Positions 36,089-46,195 of a stretch of 64,000 nt of DNA are shown one piece after another. The stretch's first letter is position 1; each line of letters starts with the position of its first letter. This DNA is from Polaribacter butkevichii (GTDB lineage: Bacteria > Bacteroidota > Bacteroidia > Flavobacteriales > Flavobacteriaceae), in assembly GCF_038024105.1 (NCBI RefSeq), contig NZ_CP150661.1, positions 1,755,001-1,819,000 of the forward strand, written 5' to 3'. The notes beneath the pieces are model-generated. The model did no database searches. It saw only the letters and a program-made list of their open reading frames with translations, and had not been told where the DNA came from. Made by a program: the position numbers and the translations under genes.

Positions 36089-36691
36089 ATGCAAGCAAAA
36101 TGGTACTTTGGTACTTTATTTTTATTATTCATTTACTTCGGAGCATTCCAAGATCAGGTTTCTATACCTAATCAAGAAATTGCTTTAGAATTTGTTGACT
36201 CTAAAACAAACGATAAGGATATAGAAAACACTATTGCAAACGTAAAAGAAAAACTATTAAAAGTAGGTGTTGCAAATATAACCATCAACAAAACCCAAAA
36301 AGGTACTTTAAAAATTTCTTATTATAGTACTATTACTATTGATGCTGTTAAAAAAGAACTTGTAAAGGACACTCAATTCGTTTTAAATAAAGATTCTGAC
36401 AACGAAGAACAAAGTGAAAATTCTTCTAATTACAATATTGATATCTATGAATTAAAAAATCAAACGGATATTTCTAATTTAGATGATAAATTTGTATTTG
36501 AAATTAAGTATAATTCAGACAGATTTACAACTTTAGATTATTATGCTCTTGCCAAAAATGTTGACCCATACAAAACAGATCAACTTTTTAAAACAGCCTA
36601 CAAAATCAGTAAAAACCATCCATTTTCTAAGGATAGAACTTCATACAAAGAACCTGAAGTTAGAGCGGGACCCAAAAACTATACCAGCTAA
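36089..36691 (+). CDS. Exported protein of unknown function upstream of secDF
   Basis: The 200-residue product has one N-terminal hydrophobic segment (about residues 5-20) and is otherwise soluble, so it is probably anchored or exported. I do not recognise a family. Residues about 40-95 (VKEKLLKVGVANITI, KGTLKISYYS, ITIDAVKKEL) resemble in pattern the ferredoxin-like subdomain of SecD (LRSRIDKFGVTQPNI, GRIQIELPG, DIERVTRLI). The C-terminal tail is rich in Lys, Pro and Tyr. It lies 155 bases upstream of secDF, but secDF has its own promoter. Confidence 0.6.
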   Translation: MQAKWYFGTLFLLFIYFGAFQDQVSIPNQEIALEFVDSKTNDKDIENTIANVKEKLLKVGVANITINKTQKGTLKISYYSTITIDAVKKELVKDTQFVLNKDSDNEEQSENSSNYNIDIYELKNQTDISNLDDKFVFEIKYNSDRFTTLDYYALAKNVDPYKTDQLFKTAYKISKNHPFSKDRTSYKEPEVRAGPKNYTS

Positions 36692-36777
36692 AAAACATAT
36701 TGACTTATGTTTTTTTCATTCCCTTTAAATTAATGAGTATCACACTCATAATCACACAAAAACAATCAACAAAAATA

Positions 36778-36809
36778 ATTGTCAGGTTATACGAGAAACT
36801 ATATATTTG
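36778..36809 (+). promoter_or_regulatory. secDF promoter
   Basis: ATTG (36778-36781), 20 bases, TATATTTG (36802-36809), which is full consensus. Confidence 0.75.
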
Positions 36810-36846
36810 CTCGTTTTAAAAAAAAGTCGACAATAAAATAAAGAAC

Positions 36847-39822
36847 ATGCAAAACAAAGGACTTATTAAGTTATTCGCAATCCTTTTTGGATTAGTGAGT
36901 TTATATCAATTATCATTTACGTTTTTAGCCAATAAGGTTGAAGATGACGCAGTTAGTTATGCAGAAAGTAAAGGAGCTGATACAGATGCAAGACAAAGAG
37001 CTACTTTTGAAAGAAAGTACTTAGATAGTGTTGCCAACAAAGACATCATAAACTTAGGTATTACACAATACTCTTACAATGATGTAAAAGACAAAGAAAT
37101 GAATCTTGGTCTTGATTTAAAAGGTGGTATTAATGCTATTTTACAAGTATCTGTAAAAGAAGTTTTAAAAAGTTTATCTAACGATTCTAAAAACGTAGTT
37201 TTTAACCAGGCTTTAGAAGCGGCAGATGAAGCTCAAAAAAACAGTAATGCTACATACTTAGACTTATTTTTTCAAGAATTTGAAAAAGTTGCAGGAGACA
37301 CTAAATTAAGTGATCCATCTATTTTTGGAACCAAAGCTTTAAGTGAGAAAATTACTTTTAATGAAGGTAATGCTACTGTTAAAGCAACATTACAAGAAGA
37401 AATTAACAGTTCTATTGGTACTGCTTTTGAAGTATTAAGAAGTAGAATTGATAAATTTGGTGTTACACAACCTAACATTCAAAGAATTGGAAATTCTGGA
37501 AGAATTCAAATTGAATTACCAGGAGCAAAAGATATTGAGCGTGTAACTAGATTAATTACTAGTAAAGCAGAATTACAATTTTGGGAAGTATATACCAATG
37601 CAGAAATTCAAAATTTCTTTTTTACAGCAAATAGTAAAGTTGCAGAAATTTTAAAAGACAACACCGTTTTAGAAAAAGCAATCGATTCTACTAAAAAAGA
37701 TGATATTGATGATTTATTAGGTGAAACAAAAGATTCTACAGACGTAAATCAAAAAAACCTTTTTACGTATTTATATCCTAATGTAGCACAATCTCAACAA
37801 CAAATGAGCTCTTTAGTTGCTCAGGCTAGAGTTTTAGATACTGCTACTGTAAATAGTTTATTAAAAAGAAAAGAAGTTAGAGCTTTATTACCTAACGAAT
37901 TAAAATACGTTAAATTCTTATGGGACTATAAAGCCAATAAAAGTACAGACGGAACAGAATTAATAGGATTATATGCTATTAAAGGAAACCGTAACGATAG
38001 AGCTACAATTGAAGGTGATGTAATTTTAGATGCTTCTCAAGTATTTGACCAATTAAACAAACCAGAGGTTAGTATGACTATGAATAGTTCTGGCACTAAA
38101 CAATGGGCTAAAATGACTACTGATAACCAAGGTAAATTTGTAGCTGTTGTTTTAGATAACTATGTATATACAGCGCCTTCTGTAAACTTACCTATTACTG
38201 GTGGTAGAACTTCTATTTCTGGTGGAAGTATGACAATTTCTGAAGCAGAAGATATTGCTACCGTTTTAAAAGCTGGTAAATTACCCGCAGCTGCAAGAAT
38301 TATTCAAGCAGAGGTTGTAGGACCATCTTTAGGTCAAGAATCTATAGATCACAGTATTCAGTCATTTGGTTTGGCTATTTTCTTAGTATTAGTTTGGATG
38401 ATTTTATACTACGGTAAAGCTGGTTTATACGCAGATATTGCCTTAGCAGTAAACATCTTATTTATTTTTGGAATTTTAGCTTCTTTCAACGCTGTGTTAA
38501 CATTACCTGGTATTGCAGGTATTATCTTAACCATTGGTATGTCTGTAGATGCAAACGTTATTATCTTTGAGAGGATTAAAGAAAGTTTGTCTATTAAAAA
38601 AGGATTAAAACAATCTGTAGAAGAAGGTTTCTCTATTAAAGGAGCTTTATCTGCAATTATAGATGCAAATATTACTACTCTTTTAACAGGTGTAATTTTA
38701 TATGTTTTTGGTACAGGACCAATTAAAGGTTTTGCATTAACATTAATGATTGGTATTGCTACTTCTTTATTTACTGCTGTATTTATTACACGTTTATTAA
38801 TTGACAGAGCTGTTGATAAAGGTGGTAACTTAACATTTAACACTTCTATCTCTAAAGGATGGTTCCAAAACATAAATGTAGAGTTCTTAAGAAAACGTAA
38901 AATTGCATACTTCATTTCTGGTGCTGTAATTCTTGCCGGAATTATTTCTATATTCTCTATCGGATTAAAACAAGGTGTAGATTTTAAAGGAGGACGTTCT
39001 TATGTTGTTCGTTTCGACCAAACAATGAACGCAACAGAAGTTGCATCTACCTTAAAAGACGCTTTTGGTACTGCTCCAGAAGTAAAAACATATGGTTCTG
39101 ATCATCAATTAAAAATAACAACGGTTTATAAAATTGACGAAGAAGGACAAGATGTAGATGACCAAGTTCAAAATGCATTATTTACAGGATTAAAATCTTA
39201 TTTAGGAAACACTTCTTACGAAGACTTTAAGCCAGGTTTTGAAAAAGAAGGTTCTGGTGTAATGAGCTACATGAAAGTAGAACCAACCATTGCAGATGAT
39301 ATTAAAACATCAGCATTGTATGCAGTTCTAGGATCTTTATTAGTAGTTTTCTTATACATATTATTACGTTTTAGAAAGGTATCTTTCTCTATTGGTGCTG
39401 TAGTTGCAGTTTTCCATGATGTTTTAATTGTATTAGGTGTATTCTCTATTACTTACAACTTTATGCCTTTTGATATGGAAGTTGGACAATCTTTTATTGC
39501 AGCAATTCTAACGGTGGTCGGTTACTCTCTAAATGATACGGTGGTAATTTTTGATAGAATTAGAGAATTTACTGGTACACATCCTAACTGGAAATATAGT
39601 GAGGTTGTAGACAAAGCATTGAGCTCTACATTAGGGAGAACCATAAATACTTCTTTAACAACATTATTAGTAATGTTAGCAATCTTCTTATTTGGAGGAG
39701 ATTCTATTAAAGGATTTATGTTCGCATTAATTGTTGGTGTAGTAGTTGGTACATATTCATCATTATTTGTGGCAACACCAGTAATGTTTGATACTTCTAA
39801 AAAAGAAGAAAAAAATAATTAA
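36847..39822 (+). CDS. secDF: Protein translocase subunit SecDF (fused)
   Basis: SecDF uses the proton gradient to help SecYEG complete protein export. The 991-residue protein joins SecD (about 1-650) and SecF (about 680-985). SecD has GLDLKGGINAILQV, the P1 head with RSRIDKFGVTQPNIQ, and a TM block with GMSVDANVIIFERIKE. SecF has GVDFKGGRSYVVRF and GYSLNDTVVIFDRIREF. The conserved Asp and Arg of the TM core are present. Fused SecDF is normal in Bacteroidetes. The large P1 insertion around residues 270-400 is also usual for the group. Confidence 0.96.
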   Translation: MQNKGLIKLFAILFGLVSLYQLSFTFLANKVEDDAVSYAESKGADTDARQRATFERKYLDSVANKDIINLGITQYSYNDVKDKEMNLGLDLKGGINAILQVSVKEVLKSLSNDSKNVVFNQALEAADEAQKNSNATYLDLFFQEFEKVAGDTKLSDPSIFGTKALSEKITFNEGNATVKATLQEEINSSIGTAFEVLRSRIDKFGVTQPNIQRIGNSGRIQIELPGAKDIERVTRLITSKAELQFWEVYTNAEIQNFFFTANSKVAEILKDNTVLEKAIDSTKKDDIDDLLGETKDSTDVNQKNLFTYLYPNVAQSQQQMSSLVAQARVLDTATVNSLLKRKEVRALLPNELKYVKFLWDYKANKSTDGTELIGLYAIKGNRNDRATIEGDVILDASQVFDQLNKPEVSMTMNSSGTKQWAKMTTDNQGKFVAVVLDNYVYTAPSVNLPITGGRTSISGGSMTISEAEDIATVLKAGKLPAAARIIQAEVVGPSLGQESIDHSIQSFGLAIFLVLVWMILYYGKAGLYADIALAVNILFIFGILASFNAVLTLPGIAGIILTIGMSVDANVIIFERIKESLSIKKGLKQSVEEGFSIKGALSAIIDANITTLLTGVILYVFGTGPIKGFALTLMIGIATSLFTAVFITRLLIDRAVDKGGNLTFNTSISKGWFQNINVEFLRKRKIAYFISGAVILAGIISIFSIGLKQGVDFKGGRSYVVRFDQTMNATEVASTLKDAFGTAPEVKTYGSDHQLKITTVYKIDEEGQDVDDQVQNALFTGLKSYLGNTSYEDFKPGFEKEGSGVMSYMKVEPTIADDIKTSALYAVLGSLLVVFLYILLRFRKVSFSIGAVVAVFHDVLIVLGVFSITYNFMPFDMEVGQSFIAAILTVVGYSLNDTVVIFDRIREFTGTHPNWKYSEVVDKALSSTLGRTINTSLTTLLVMLAIFLFGGDSIKGFMFALIVGVVVGTYSSLFVATPVMFDTSKKEEKNN

Positions 39823-39841
39823 AATTATTTTAAGAGATATT

Positions 39842-39886
39842 AAAACCGTTTTTAATTTGTAACTATCAGATTAAAAACGGTTTTTT
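39842..39886 (+). terminator. secDF terminator
   Basis: AAAACCGTTTTTAAT / ATTAAAAACGGTTTT, then TT. Confidence 0.85.
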
Positions 39887-39904
39887 CATTCAACATATAG
39901 TTAT

Positions 39905-39912
39905 TAAATTTG
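39905..39912 (+). promoter_or_regulatory. hpt-adk promoter -7 box
   Basis: TAAATTTG ends 7 bases before the start ATG, predicting an almost leaderless mRNA. Confidence 0.55.
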
Positions 39913-39919
39913 CAATCTA

Positions 39920-41038
39920 ATGAGTATTATAAAACTTCAAGACTTACACTTTAAACCTTATATAGATCAGGAAGAAATTGCCGCTATTGTAAAATATTTA
40001 GCAATTCAAGTAAAAGCAGATTTGCCTAAAGGCGAAATTCCTCTTTTTGTAGGTATCCTAAATGGATGTTTTTTATTTGCTGCAGATTTTATTAGAGAAT
40101 TTAACGGAAACTGCGAAGTTTCATTTGTAAAATTAGCTTCCTATAACGGAACCTCATCTACAGACAACGTAAAAGAGCTAGTTGGTATTAATGAAGACTT
40201 AACAGGAAGAACTGTAATTATATTAGAAGATATTATAGACACAGGAAATACACTTCAAGAAATTTATAATATCTTTAGAGATAAAAACGTAAAACAACTA
40301 AAAGTTGCAACGTTATTTTTTAAACCAGATGTATTTAAAAAAGAACTACCAATAGATTATGTCGGAAAAAGTATTGAAGATAAATTTATTGTTGGTTACG
40401 GATTAGATTACAATGGTTTGGGTAGAAATTACCCAGCAATTTATCAATTATCAACACAACCCAAAATGAAAAACATCGTATTATTTGGCCCTCCAGGAGC
40501 AGGAAAAGGAACACAAGCAGAATTTTTAAAAGACATGTACAACTTGGTACATATCTCTACCGGAGATGTATTCCGTTTTAATATTAAAAACCAAACAGAA
40601 TTAGGGTTATTAGCTAAAAAATATATGGATGAAGGAGATTTAGTTCCGGATGAAGTAACTATTAATATGCTAAAAGCAGAAGTAGAAAAAAATGCAGATG
40701 CTAATGGTTTTATCTTTGATGGTTTTCCTAGAACAGAGTCTCAAGCAAAAGCTTTAGATACTTTTTTAGCTGAAAAAGGAGAACAAATAAACGGTATGGT
40801 TGCTTTAGAAGTACCAGAAGATGCTTTGGTAACTCGTTTATTAGAAAGAGGAAAAACAAGTGGTAGAACAGACGATACTGATGAAAGTAAAATTAGAAAT
40901 CGTTTTAACGAATACAATACAAAAACAGCTATTTTAAAGGATTATTTTGACGCTCAAGATAAATACTACGGAATTAACGGTGTAGGTTCTATTGATGAAA
41001 TTACACAACGTATTGCTAAAGTATTTGATACTTTATAA
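39920..41038 (+). CDS. hpt-adk: Hypoxanthine phosphoribosyltransferase-adenylate kinase fusion
   Basis: Residues 1-182 are a hypoxanthine phosphoribosyltransferase: FVGILNGCFLFAADFIRE, the PRPP loop VIILEDIIDTGNTLQEI, and VGYGLDYNGLGRNYPAIYQL. Residues 183-372 are adenylate kinase: GPPGAGKGTQAEFL, ISTGDVFRFNI, FDGFPRT and RLLERGKTSGRTDDT. The short lid lacks zinc cysteines. The fusion joins purine salvage (IMP/GMP formation) to AMP phosphorylation and is, from memory, common in Flavobacteriia. An ATG at residue 183 could also start a separate Adk. obg follows. Confidence 0.93.
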   Translation: MSIIKLQDLHFKPYIDQEEIAAIVKYLAIQVKADLPKGEIPLFVGILNGCFLFAADFIREFNGNCEVSFVKLASYNGTSSTDNVKELVGINEDLTGRTVIILEDIIDTGNTLQEIYNIFRDKNVKQLKVATLFFKPDVFKKELPIDYVGKSIEDKFIVGYGLDYNGLGRNYPAIYQLSTQPKMKNIVLFGPPGAGKGTQAEFLKDMYNLVHISTGDVFRFNIKNQTELGLLAKKYMDEGDLVPDEVTINMLKAEVEKNADANGFIFDGFPRTESQAKALDTFLAEKGEQINGMVALEVPEDALVTRLLERGKTSGRTDDTDESKIRNRFNEYNTKTAILKDYFDAQDKYYGINGVGSIDEITQRIAKVFDTL

Positions 41039-41040
41039 AC

Positions 41041-41110
41041 CGTTTAACTGTTAAATTGTGTAAAAGTTTAATAGGTAAACTAAAATTAATTACACGCTTA
41101 AACAACAATT
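41041..41110. repeat. GTGTAA-rich repeat family D, hpt-adk to obg gap
   Basis: GTTTAACTGTTAAATTGTGTAAAAG... and ...AATTACACGCTTAAAC are inverted and related to the element at 10565-10646. Confidence 0.65.
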
Positions 41111-42112
41111 ATGACTGAAGGAAATTTTGTCGATTACATAAAAATCTATGCTTCTTCTGGTAAAGGAGGCCAAGGTTCTATGCACTTGCATAGAGAGAAG
41201 TATATTACCAAAGGTGGACCCGATGGTGGAGATGGTGGACGTGGAGGACACATTATTTTACGCGGTGATAAAAATATGTGGACCTTGTTTCACTTAAAGT
41301 TTAAACGTCATTTTAGAGCAGCTAGTGGTGGTGGCGGAAGCGCTAGTAGAAGTTCTGGTGCAGATGCAGAAGATATTTATATTGATGTTCCTTTAGGGAC
41401 TATTATAAAAGATGCAGATACAGATGAAGTAATTGTTGAAGTTACAGAGCACCAAAAAGAAATAATTTTATTACGCGGAGGAAAAGGAGGTCTAGGAAAC
41501 TGGAACTTTAAATCATCTACCAATCAAACACCAAGATACGCACAACCTGGTATGGATGGTTTTGATGGTTGGTTTAGAATGGAGTTAAAGTTATTAGCAG
41601 ATGTTGGTTTAGTTGGTTTCCCAAATGCTGGAAAATCTACTTTATTATCTGTTTTGACTTCTGCAAAACCAAAAATTGCAGATTATGCATTTACAACGCT
41701 AAAACCTAACTTAGGTATTGTAGAACATAGAAATCATCAAACATTTGTAATTGCAGATATTCCTGGAATTATAGAAGGTGCTGCAGAAGGAAAAGGTTTA
41801 GGACATCGTTTTTTACGTCATATAGAACGTAATTCTGCTTTGTTATTCTTAGTTCCTGCAGATAGTGATGATATTAATAAAGAATACGAAATTCTTTTAA
41901 ATGAGCTTAAAAAACACAATCCAGAATTATTAGACAAAGACAGGTTACTGGCTATTTCTAAAACGGATATGTTAGATGAAGAATTAAAAGCAGAAATAAA
42001 AGCAGATTTACCTAAAGGTGTAGAAACCATCTTTATATCATCTGTAGCTGAAATTGGTTTACAAGAATTAAAAGATAAACTTTGGGCAATGTTAAACCAA
42101 ACAGTGTCATAG
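41111..42112 (+). CDS. obgE: GTPase Obg (CgtA)
   Basis: Obg is a ribosome-associated GTPase in 50S assembly and stress control. The 333-residue protein has the glycine-rich Obg fold ([34 protein letters not shown]). The G domain (about 160-330) has [27 protein letters not shown] and ISKTDML in place of the classic NKxD, followed by SS-VAEIG. There is no C-terminal OCT domain, as usual in this phylum. It is separated from hpt-adk by a repeat only, so co-transcription is likely. Confidence 0.96.
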   Translation: MTEGNFVDYIKIYASSGKGGQGSMHLHREKYITKGGPDGGDGGRGGHIILRGDKNMWTLFHLKFKRHFRAASGGGGSASRSSGADAEDIYIDVPLGTIIKDADTDEVIVEVTEHQKEIILLRGGKGGLGNWNFKSSTNQTPRYAQPGMDGFDGWFRMELKLLADVGLVGFPNAGKSTLLSVLTSAKPKIADYAFTTLKPNLGIVEHRNHQTFVIADIPGIIEGAAEGKGLGHRFLRHIERNSALLFLVPADSDDINKEYEILLNELKKHNPELLDKDRLLAISKTDMLDEELKAEIKADLPKGVETIFISSVAEIGLQELKDKLWAMLNQTVS

Positions 42113-42159
42113 TAAAAATTATTTTTTAAGAAGTTAAATTTAGAATCTACATATAGATT

Positions 42160-42208
42160 AAAAGGTTGTAATTCATGTATTTAGCATTAATTATAACCTT
42201 TTTTTTCA
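42160..42208 (+). terminator. obg terminator
   Basis: AAAAGGTTGTAATT / AATTATAACCTTTT with a loop of about 15 bases and a T run. Confidence 0.75.
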
Positions 42209-42255
42209 TGGTAAAATTAGAAAAGAATAATAGATTACTTAATACTTACAGAAAA

Positions 42256-42292
42256 CAAAAAGAACCTTTTTATATATAAAAAGGTTCTTTTT
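42256..42292. terminator. Bidirectional terminator, obg / Sus locus
   Basis: AAAAAGAACCTTTTTATA / TATAAAAAGGTTCTTTTT is a near-perfect long inverted repeat with A and T runs. It serves mainly the minus-strand SusC/SusD operon. Confidence 0.85.
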
Positions 42293-42323
42293 TTACTTGA
42301 AAAAAATTGGGGGAACTAAATAT

Positions 42324-43697
42324 TTAAAAATCATACCACTGAGCAAGCATTGTAGTATCATCAACAGGTATTAAACCAAATGTATTTTGATTTGCATTTA
42401 AATTTTCTTTTTTCTGTATATAAAAACCACTATCTCTAAATAAGAACTCTAACAATGGTAATGCTCCGCTTCTTCTACTGGTATTAACAGGTACTGTTTC
42501 TAAAAGTTTGACAATTTTATTACCAATAGTTGTTTCTGTAATAGTATATGTACAAGGAAATCTCAAAGAAAATTCATTAGCCCCAGAAAAATAATAAATG
42601 TGTACATAAGGAGCTGTATCTAAATTTCGAATATAAACTCTAGAGATTCTACGCCCAGACTGAGTATCTATAAAATGTTGTACAAAATCATTAAAGAAAT
42701 TTACAAAAGGCTCACTAGATTGGTCTATAGATGTAAAGTCACTATTTGTTCTTAAAACTCTAATACTATTATTACCACTCGGCTCATTTCCAAAATCATA
42801 AAAAGGTAATAAAAAATTTAACTCATCAGCATAATTTAAAGTCAATTTAACACCATCAACCTCTGCCACAAATTCATCACTTTCTACATTATAAACAAAC
42901 TCGTTTAAAGTTACATTGTCTATTTCTAAAGCAGGACTAATAATAAACCCCGTAGGTGTAGGTGCAACGCCAAAGCTAAGATCTGTTTTCTCAGCATCTT
43001 TTGTTATTGCTGTAACGGTAGCAAATCTTCTAGCATCGTTAAAAGAAAAACTATATAAAGTAGTTTTACCACCACTTTCTAAAGTTAAGTTTCTAAAAAC
43101 AGATTTTAATGGATCTATTGGAATATTGGTTTCTAACATTGATCTGTTTTGAGTTGTTAAACCAGCCCAATCTTCTTTAGATGCTTTAGAAAAACGGATG
43201 ATAATATCTCTGTCTCTATTAGATTTAAAAAGAATATCTTCTCCGTCTGTTTTAAAGTATAAAAACTCGAAACTACCTTTATAACCTTGCCCTCTAAGGT
43301 CATCATCAGGATAATTATTTGAATCTGATAGCTCATGAATTACATTTTTTGTTGTAAAAGTAAGCTTAATGGTAGACCCCAATGTAATATCATACAAACT
43401 AGCTGTAGAAACGTCTGGTGTTCCAAAATCAGAATCCATAATAACTTCTGAATCACTTATAAAATCGAATAAAAAAGTAAAACCACCTAGTTCTGTATCA
43501 TCTGTAAAATAAGTTGTTTTCCAACCATTTTCTGAGCTTTGTAGAGATGTTTTTAACTCGGATATGCTCTTTTCAATTCTAACTGTTGGTACATCATCAA
43601 ACAACAGTTCTGGATCACTATTATCTTGACAGCTGTTAAACACTACAAGACAAAAAGCTAAAATTAATTGATATTTATTTATTTTAAATTTTTTCAT
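42324..43697 (-). CDS. DUF4302 lipoprotein of the Sus-like locus
   Basis: The 457-residue product is a lipoprotein (signal ending LVVFNSC, Cys near residue 23). The start of the mature part (PTVRIEKSISELKTSLQSSENGWKTTYF..ELGGFTFLFDF) fits the DUF4302 family found beside SusC/SusD genes. The biochemical role is unknown; substrate binding at the cell surface is a reasonable guess. It is the last gene of the four-gene operon, 10 bases after the metallopeptidase gene. Confidence 0.82.
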   Translation of the reverse strand: MKKFKINKYQLILAFCLVVFNSCQDNSDPELLFDDVPTVRIEKSISELKTSLQSSENGWKTTYFTDDTELGGFTFLFDFISDSEVIMDSDFGTPDVSTASLYDITLGSTIKLTFTTKNVIHELSDSNNYPDDDLRGQGYKGSFEFLYFKTDGEDILFKSNRDRDIIIRFSKASKEDWAGLTTQNRSMLETNIPIDPLKSVFRNLTLESGGKTTLYSFSFNDARRFATVTAITKDAEKTDLSFGVAPTPTGFIISPALEIDNVTLNEFVYNVESDEFVAEVDGVKLTLNYADELNFLLPFYDFGNEPSGNNSIRVLRTNSDFTSIDQSSEPFVNFFNDFVQHFIDTQSGRRISRVYIRNLDTAPYVHIYYFSGANEFSLRFPCTYTITETTIGNKIVKLLETVPVNTSRRSGALPLLEFLFRDSGFYIQKKENLNANQNTFGLIPVDDTTMLAQWYDF

Positions 43698-43707
43698 GTT
43701 ATTTGTT

Positions 43708-44688
43708 TTATTTAATTGCTTCTAAAATATTATCTGTAGCTAATTGCTGTAACTCATATAAATCTATATTAAAAGATTTCTTAAAGTACTCTGCAACAAT
43801 TGCCTCTTTTGCTTTTATAAGCGCAATAGCATTATCTGCTTGTGGAGTTGCTGTTACGGTAGCGGCTTGTGTTGCAGCATCTTTTTCTGCTTGCGAAGCA
43901 CTACTACCTAAATTGTCTAAAGCATTAGAAACCGCATTAGATATAATTCTACGTTTAATATTGTCTAGAAGTTCTTGATATTCTGTAGCATTATTAGTAA
44001 GCATTGTTTCTACCATTTCTGCAAAATCTTCATTCTCATTTAACCTAGCATAATCGGTAATAAAACCAAGACTGTTTGCAATATCAAACCTTTCTTGTTC
44101 ATCTGCAGGATTAAACCATTGTGCAGTATAACCTCCTGGTGTTATTTGTTTAAATGCTTCTTCATCATAACGCACTTGCTGATTTAAAATGTGCGTATAC
44201 TCATGCTGAATAGTTCTAATAAATTCTACAACACCGTTTTTACTTTTTACATCTACTAAATCAGTTTCAAATAAAACAATGTTTTTTCCTCCTTCAGCAA
44301 AACCTAAAGTTCTTGTTCCGCTTGGGTTTAAATTTAAACCACCAACTAAAACCATTTCTCTTGGTGCAATTTTTTTTACAAAATCTTCACCACCTAACTC
44401 AGTGTAAGTATCAATCCAAACTTTTTTAACAACCTCCATAACAGGCACAACTTTATTTAAAGTTGGAGGAAATAAATACCTATTTAAATCTACTCTACCT
44501 TCATCCCATTGATAGTTAACATCAATATTATATGGATTGGTAAAATTTTCTCTTAACCACAGATCTGTAGAATTTAAATCTGGTGTTTGAGTATTTAAAT
44601 TGCTATCTGTTAAAGCCTCTTCTTGTTGATTACAAGCAGTTATAATTCCTAAAAATAGTACTGTAATGTATATATATAATTTTTTCAT
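43708..44688 (-). CDS. Zinc metallopeptidase lipoprotein of the Sus-like locus
   Basis: The 326-residue lipoprotein (signal ending GIITAC) carries TIQHEYTHILNQ, an HExxH zinc site at about residues 163-167. A likely third ligand lies in the ENEDFAEM region (about 218-225). It corresponds to the group described as substrate-import-associated zinc metallohydrolase lipoproteins, found with SusC/SusD pairs. It may cut a proteinaceous ligand or process a component at the cell surface. It starts 2 bases after the SusD-like stop, so translation is probably coupled. Confidence 0.85.
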   Translation of the reverse strand: MKKLYIYITVLFLGIITACNQQEEALTDSNLNTQTPDLNSTDLWLRENFTNPYNIDVNYQWDEGRVDLNRYLFPPTLNKVVPVMEVVKKVWIDTYTELGGEDFVKKIAPREMVLVGGLNLNPSGTRTLGFAEGGKNIVLFETDLVDVKSKNGVVEFIRTIQHEYTHILNQQVRYDEEAFKQITPGGYTAQWFNPADEQERFDIANSLGFITDYARLNENEDFAEMVETMLTNNATEYQELLDNIKRRIISNAVSNALDNLGSSASQAEKDAATQAATVTATPQADNAIALIKAKEAIVAEYFKKSFNIDLYELQQLATDNILEAIK

Positions 44689-44690
44689 AA

Positions 44691-46184
44691 TTATCTAGGA
44701 TTTGGTGTTAATCCAAAGTTTATTGCAGACTCTGGTATTTGTAATTGTTTTCTTAAATCTTCTTTAGCCAATTCTACATCTCTATCCTCTTTTCTATAAT
44801 ATCTTTTTATGGCAATGTTAAATCGTCTAACATCAAACCATCTTACCCCTTCGTGATAAAATTCTTTTTGTCTGAATTTTAAAATAGCATTAATAAAAGA
44901 AATTTGTTTATCATCTTTAAAAGAATAAAAAGGCGTTAATTCATCTTTTGTTACAGGAAACATGTTAACCACCATCTCTTCAGTTAAAACATCTGTAGCA
45001 CTATCATGTCCTTCTGTTTTCTTTGATAAAAAATCATTTAAATCTTTTAAACAGTTAGTATAATCTTCTAGCATAGCATAAGCTTCTGCTCTATTTAAAA
45101 GTACTTCATCATAACCAAATAAAACCTGACTAGTAAAACCTCTACCAGTACCTGCAGATTGATTTGTTATTTTAAAATACTCATCAAACTTAGGTAAATT
45201 AAACCCTTCTACAGAACCAAAAATATCATAAGCCCAACCTTTACCAAAAGGGTTGTCTGCCTCAAATATGGCATCAGAATTTAAATTTGATAACCCATAA
45301 TTAGTTCTCCAAAAATTTCTTGCCCACCAAGACATTGTAGAGCTTACAAGAATATTTGAATCTTCTAAAGAATTGCTATATTGAAGTGTTCTTTGCGAAT
45401 AAGATAAATTTTGATATGCAAGTAAATCTCTTATTTGCGATTTAGGATTGGTAAGAATTTTATTGGCATAAGAAATAACCTCAACCCAATCTCCTTTATA
45501 TTGATAAAACCTAGTAGCAAAAGCATTTGCAGCTGCTTTAGAAAAATGAAATTTAGCATTTTTTTCTCTATCTTGTATTAAATCCATTCCCTCTAATAAA
45601 TCTTTCTCTACCAAATCATACACTTCTGCAACTGTATTTCTAGTATAACTTTGTATTAAAGCCGTTTCTGGTTCTGTTACATAAGGAATTCCTAAATCTG
45701 ATTCTGAAGTAGTTGGATTATAATGTTTACCCCAAAAATTAACTAACATAAAATGTGCATATGCTCTTGCTAGCAAAGCTTCTCCTTTTTGCGCATCTAA
45801 ATTAGATTGTCCTTCTAATTCTTTTATAGAAGCTAAAGCTTGGTTAGCTTGTGCAATTGCTTCATAAGTATTAGACCAAAAAAATGTTGGTGTATCTTGG
45901 TCATCAGCTAAACTAGTACTCCAAGTAAACATTTGTTCTCCAAGAAAAACATTTATGTAACTTCTTATATTTGATCTAGAAGTAGCATTGTCTGACATTA
46001 TTTCTGCCATTAATTGATAATTTCCTTCTGAATAAGCACCGGTAACTAAACCACTTATTTTTTCTGGAGAATCTATTTCTGCTCTATTATCTGGTAATTC
46101 AGATAAATAATCATCACAACTAATTATTAAAAATAAAAATATAATTGTGGTTATTTTTAAAATATTTGTCTGTATTTTTTTCAT
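44691..46184 (-). CDS. RagB/SusD family nutrient-uptake lipoprotein
   Basis: The 497-residue protein is a lipoprotein (signal ending LFLIISC). It has SusD features: TPR-like helices with ALLARAYAHFMLVNFWG, YPYVTEP-like GIPYVTEPE, AANAFATRFYQYKGDW, the EVLLNRAEAYA stretch, and the late FYHEGVRWFDVRRF. SusD proteins lid the SusC barrel and bind ligand at the surface. It lies 11 bases after susC. Confidence 0.94.
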   Translation of the reverse strand: MKKIQTNILKITTIIFLFLIISCDDYLSELPDNRAEIDSPEKISGLVTGAYSEGNYQLMAEIMSDNATSRSNIRSYINVFLGEQMFTWSTSLADDQDTPTFFWSNTYEAIAQANQALASIKELEGQSNLDAQKGEALLARAYAHFMLVNFWGKHYNPTTSESDLGIPYVTEPETALIQSYTRNTVAEVYDLVEKDLLEGMDLIQDREKNAKFHFSKAAANAFATRFYQYKGDWVEVISYANKILTNPKSQIRDLLAYQNLSYSQRTLQYSNSLEDSNILVSSTMSWWARNFWRTNYGLSNLNSDAIFEADNPFGKGWAYDIFGSVEGFNLPKFDEYFKITNQSAGTGRGFTSQVLFGYDEVLLNRAEAYAMLEDYTNCLKDLNDFLSKKTEGHDSATDVLTEEMVVNMFPVTKDELTPFYSFKDDKQISFINAILKFRQKEFYHEGVRWFDVRRFNIAIKRYYRKEDRDVELAKEDLRKQLQIPESAINFGLTPNPR

Positions 46185-46195
46185 TATAATTTATT

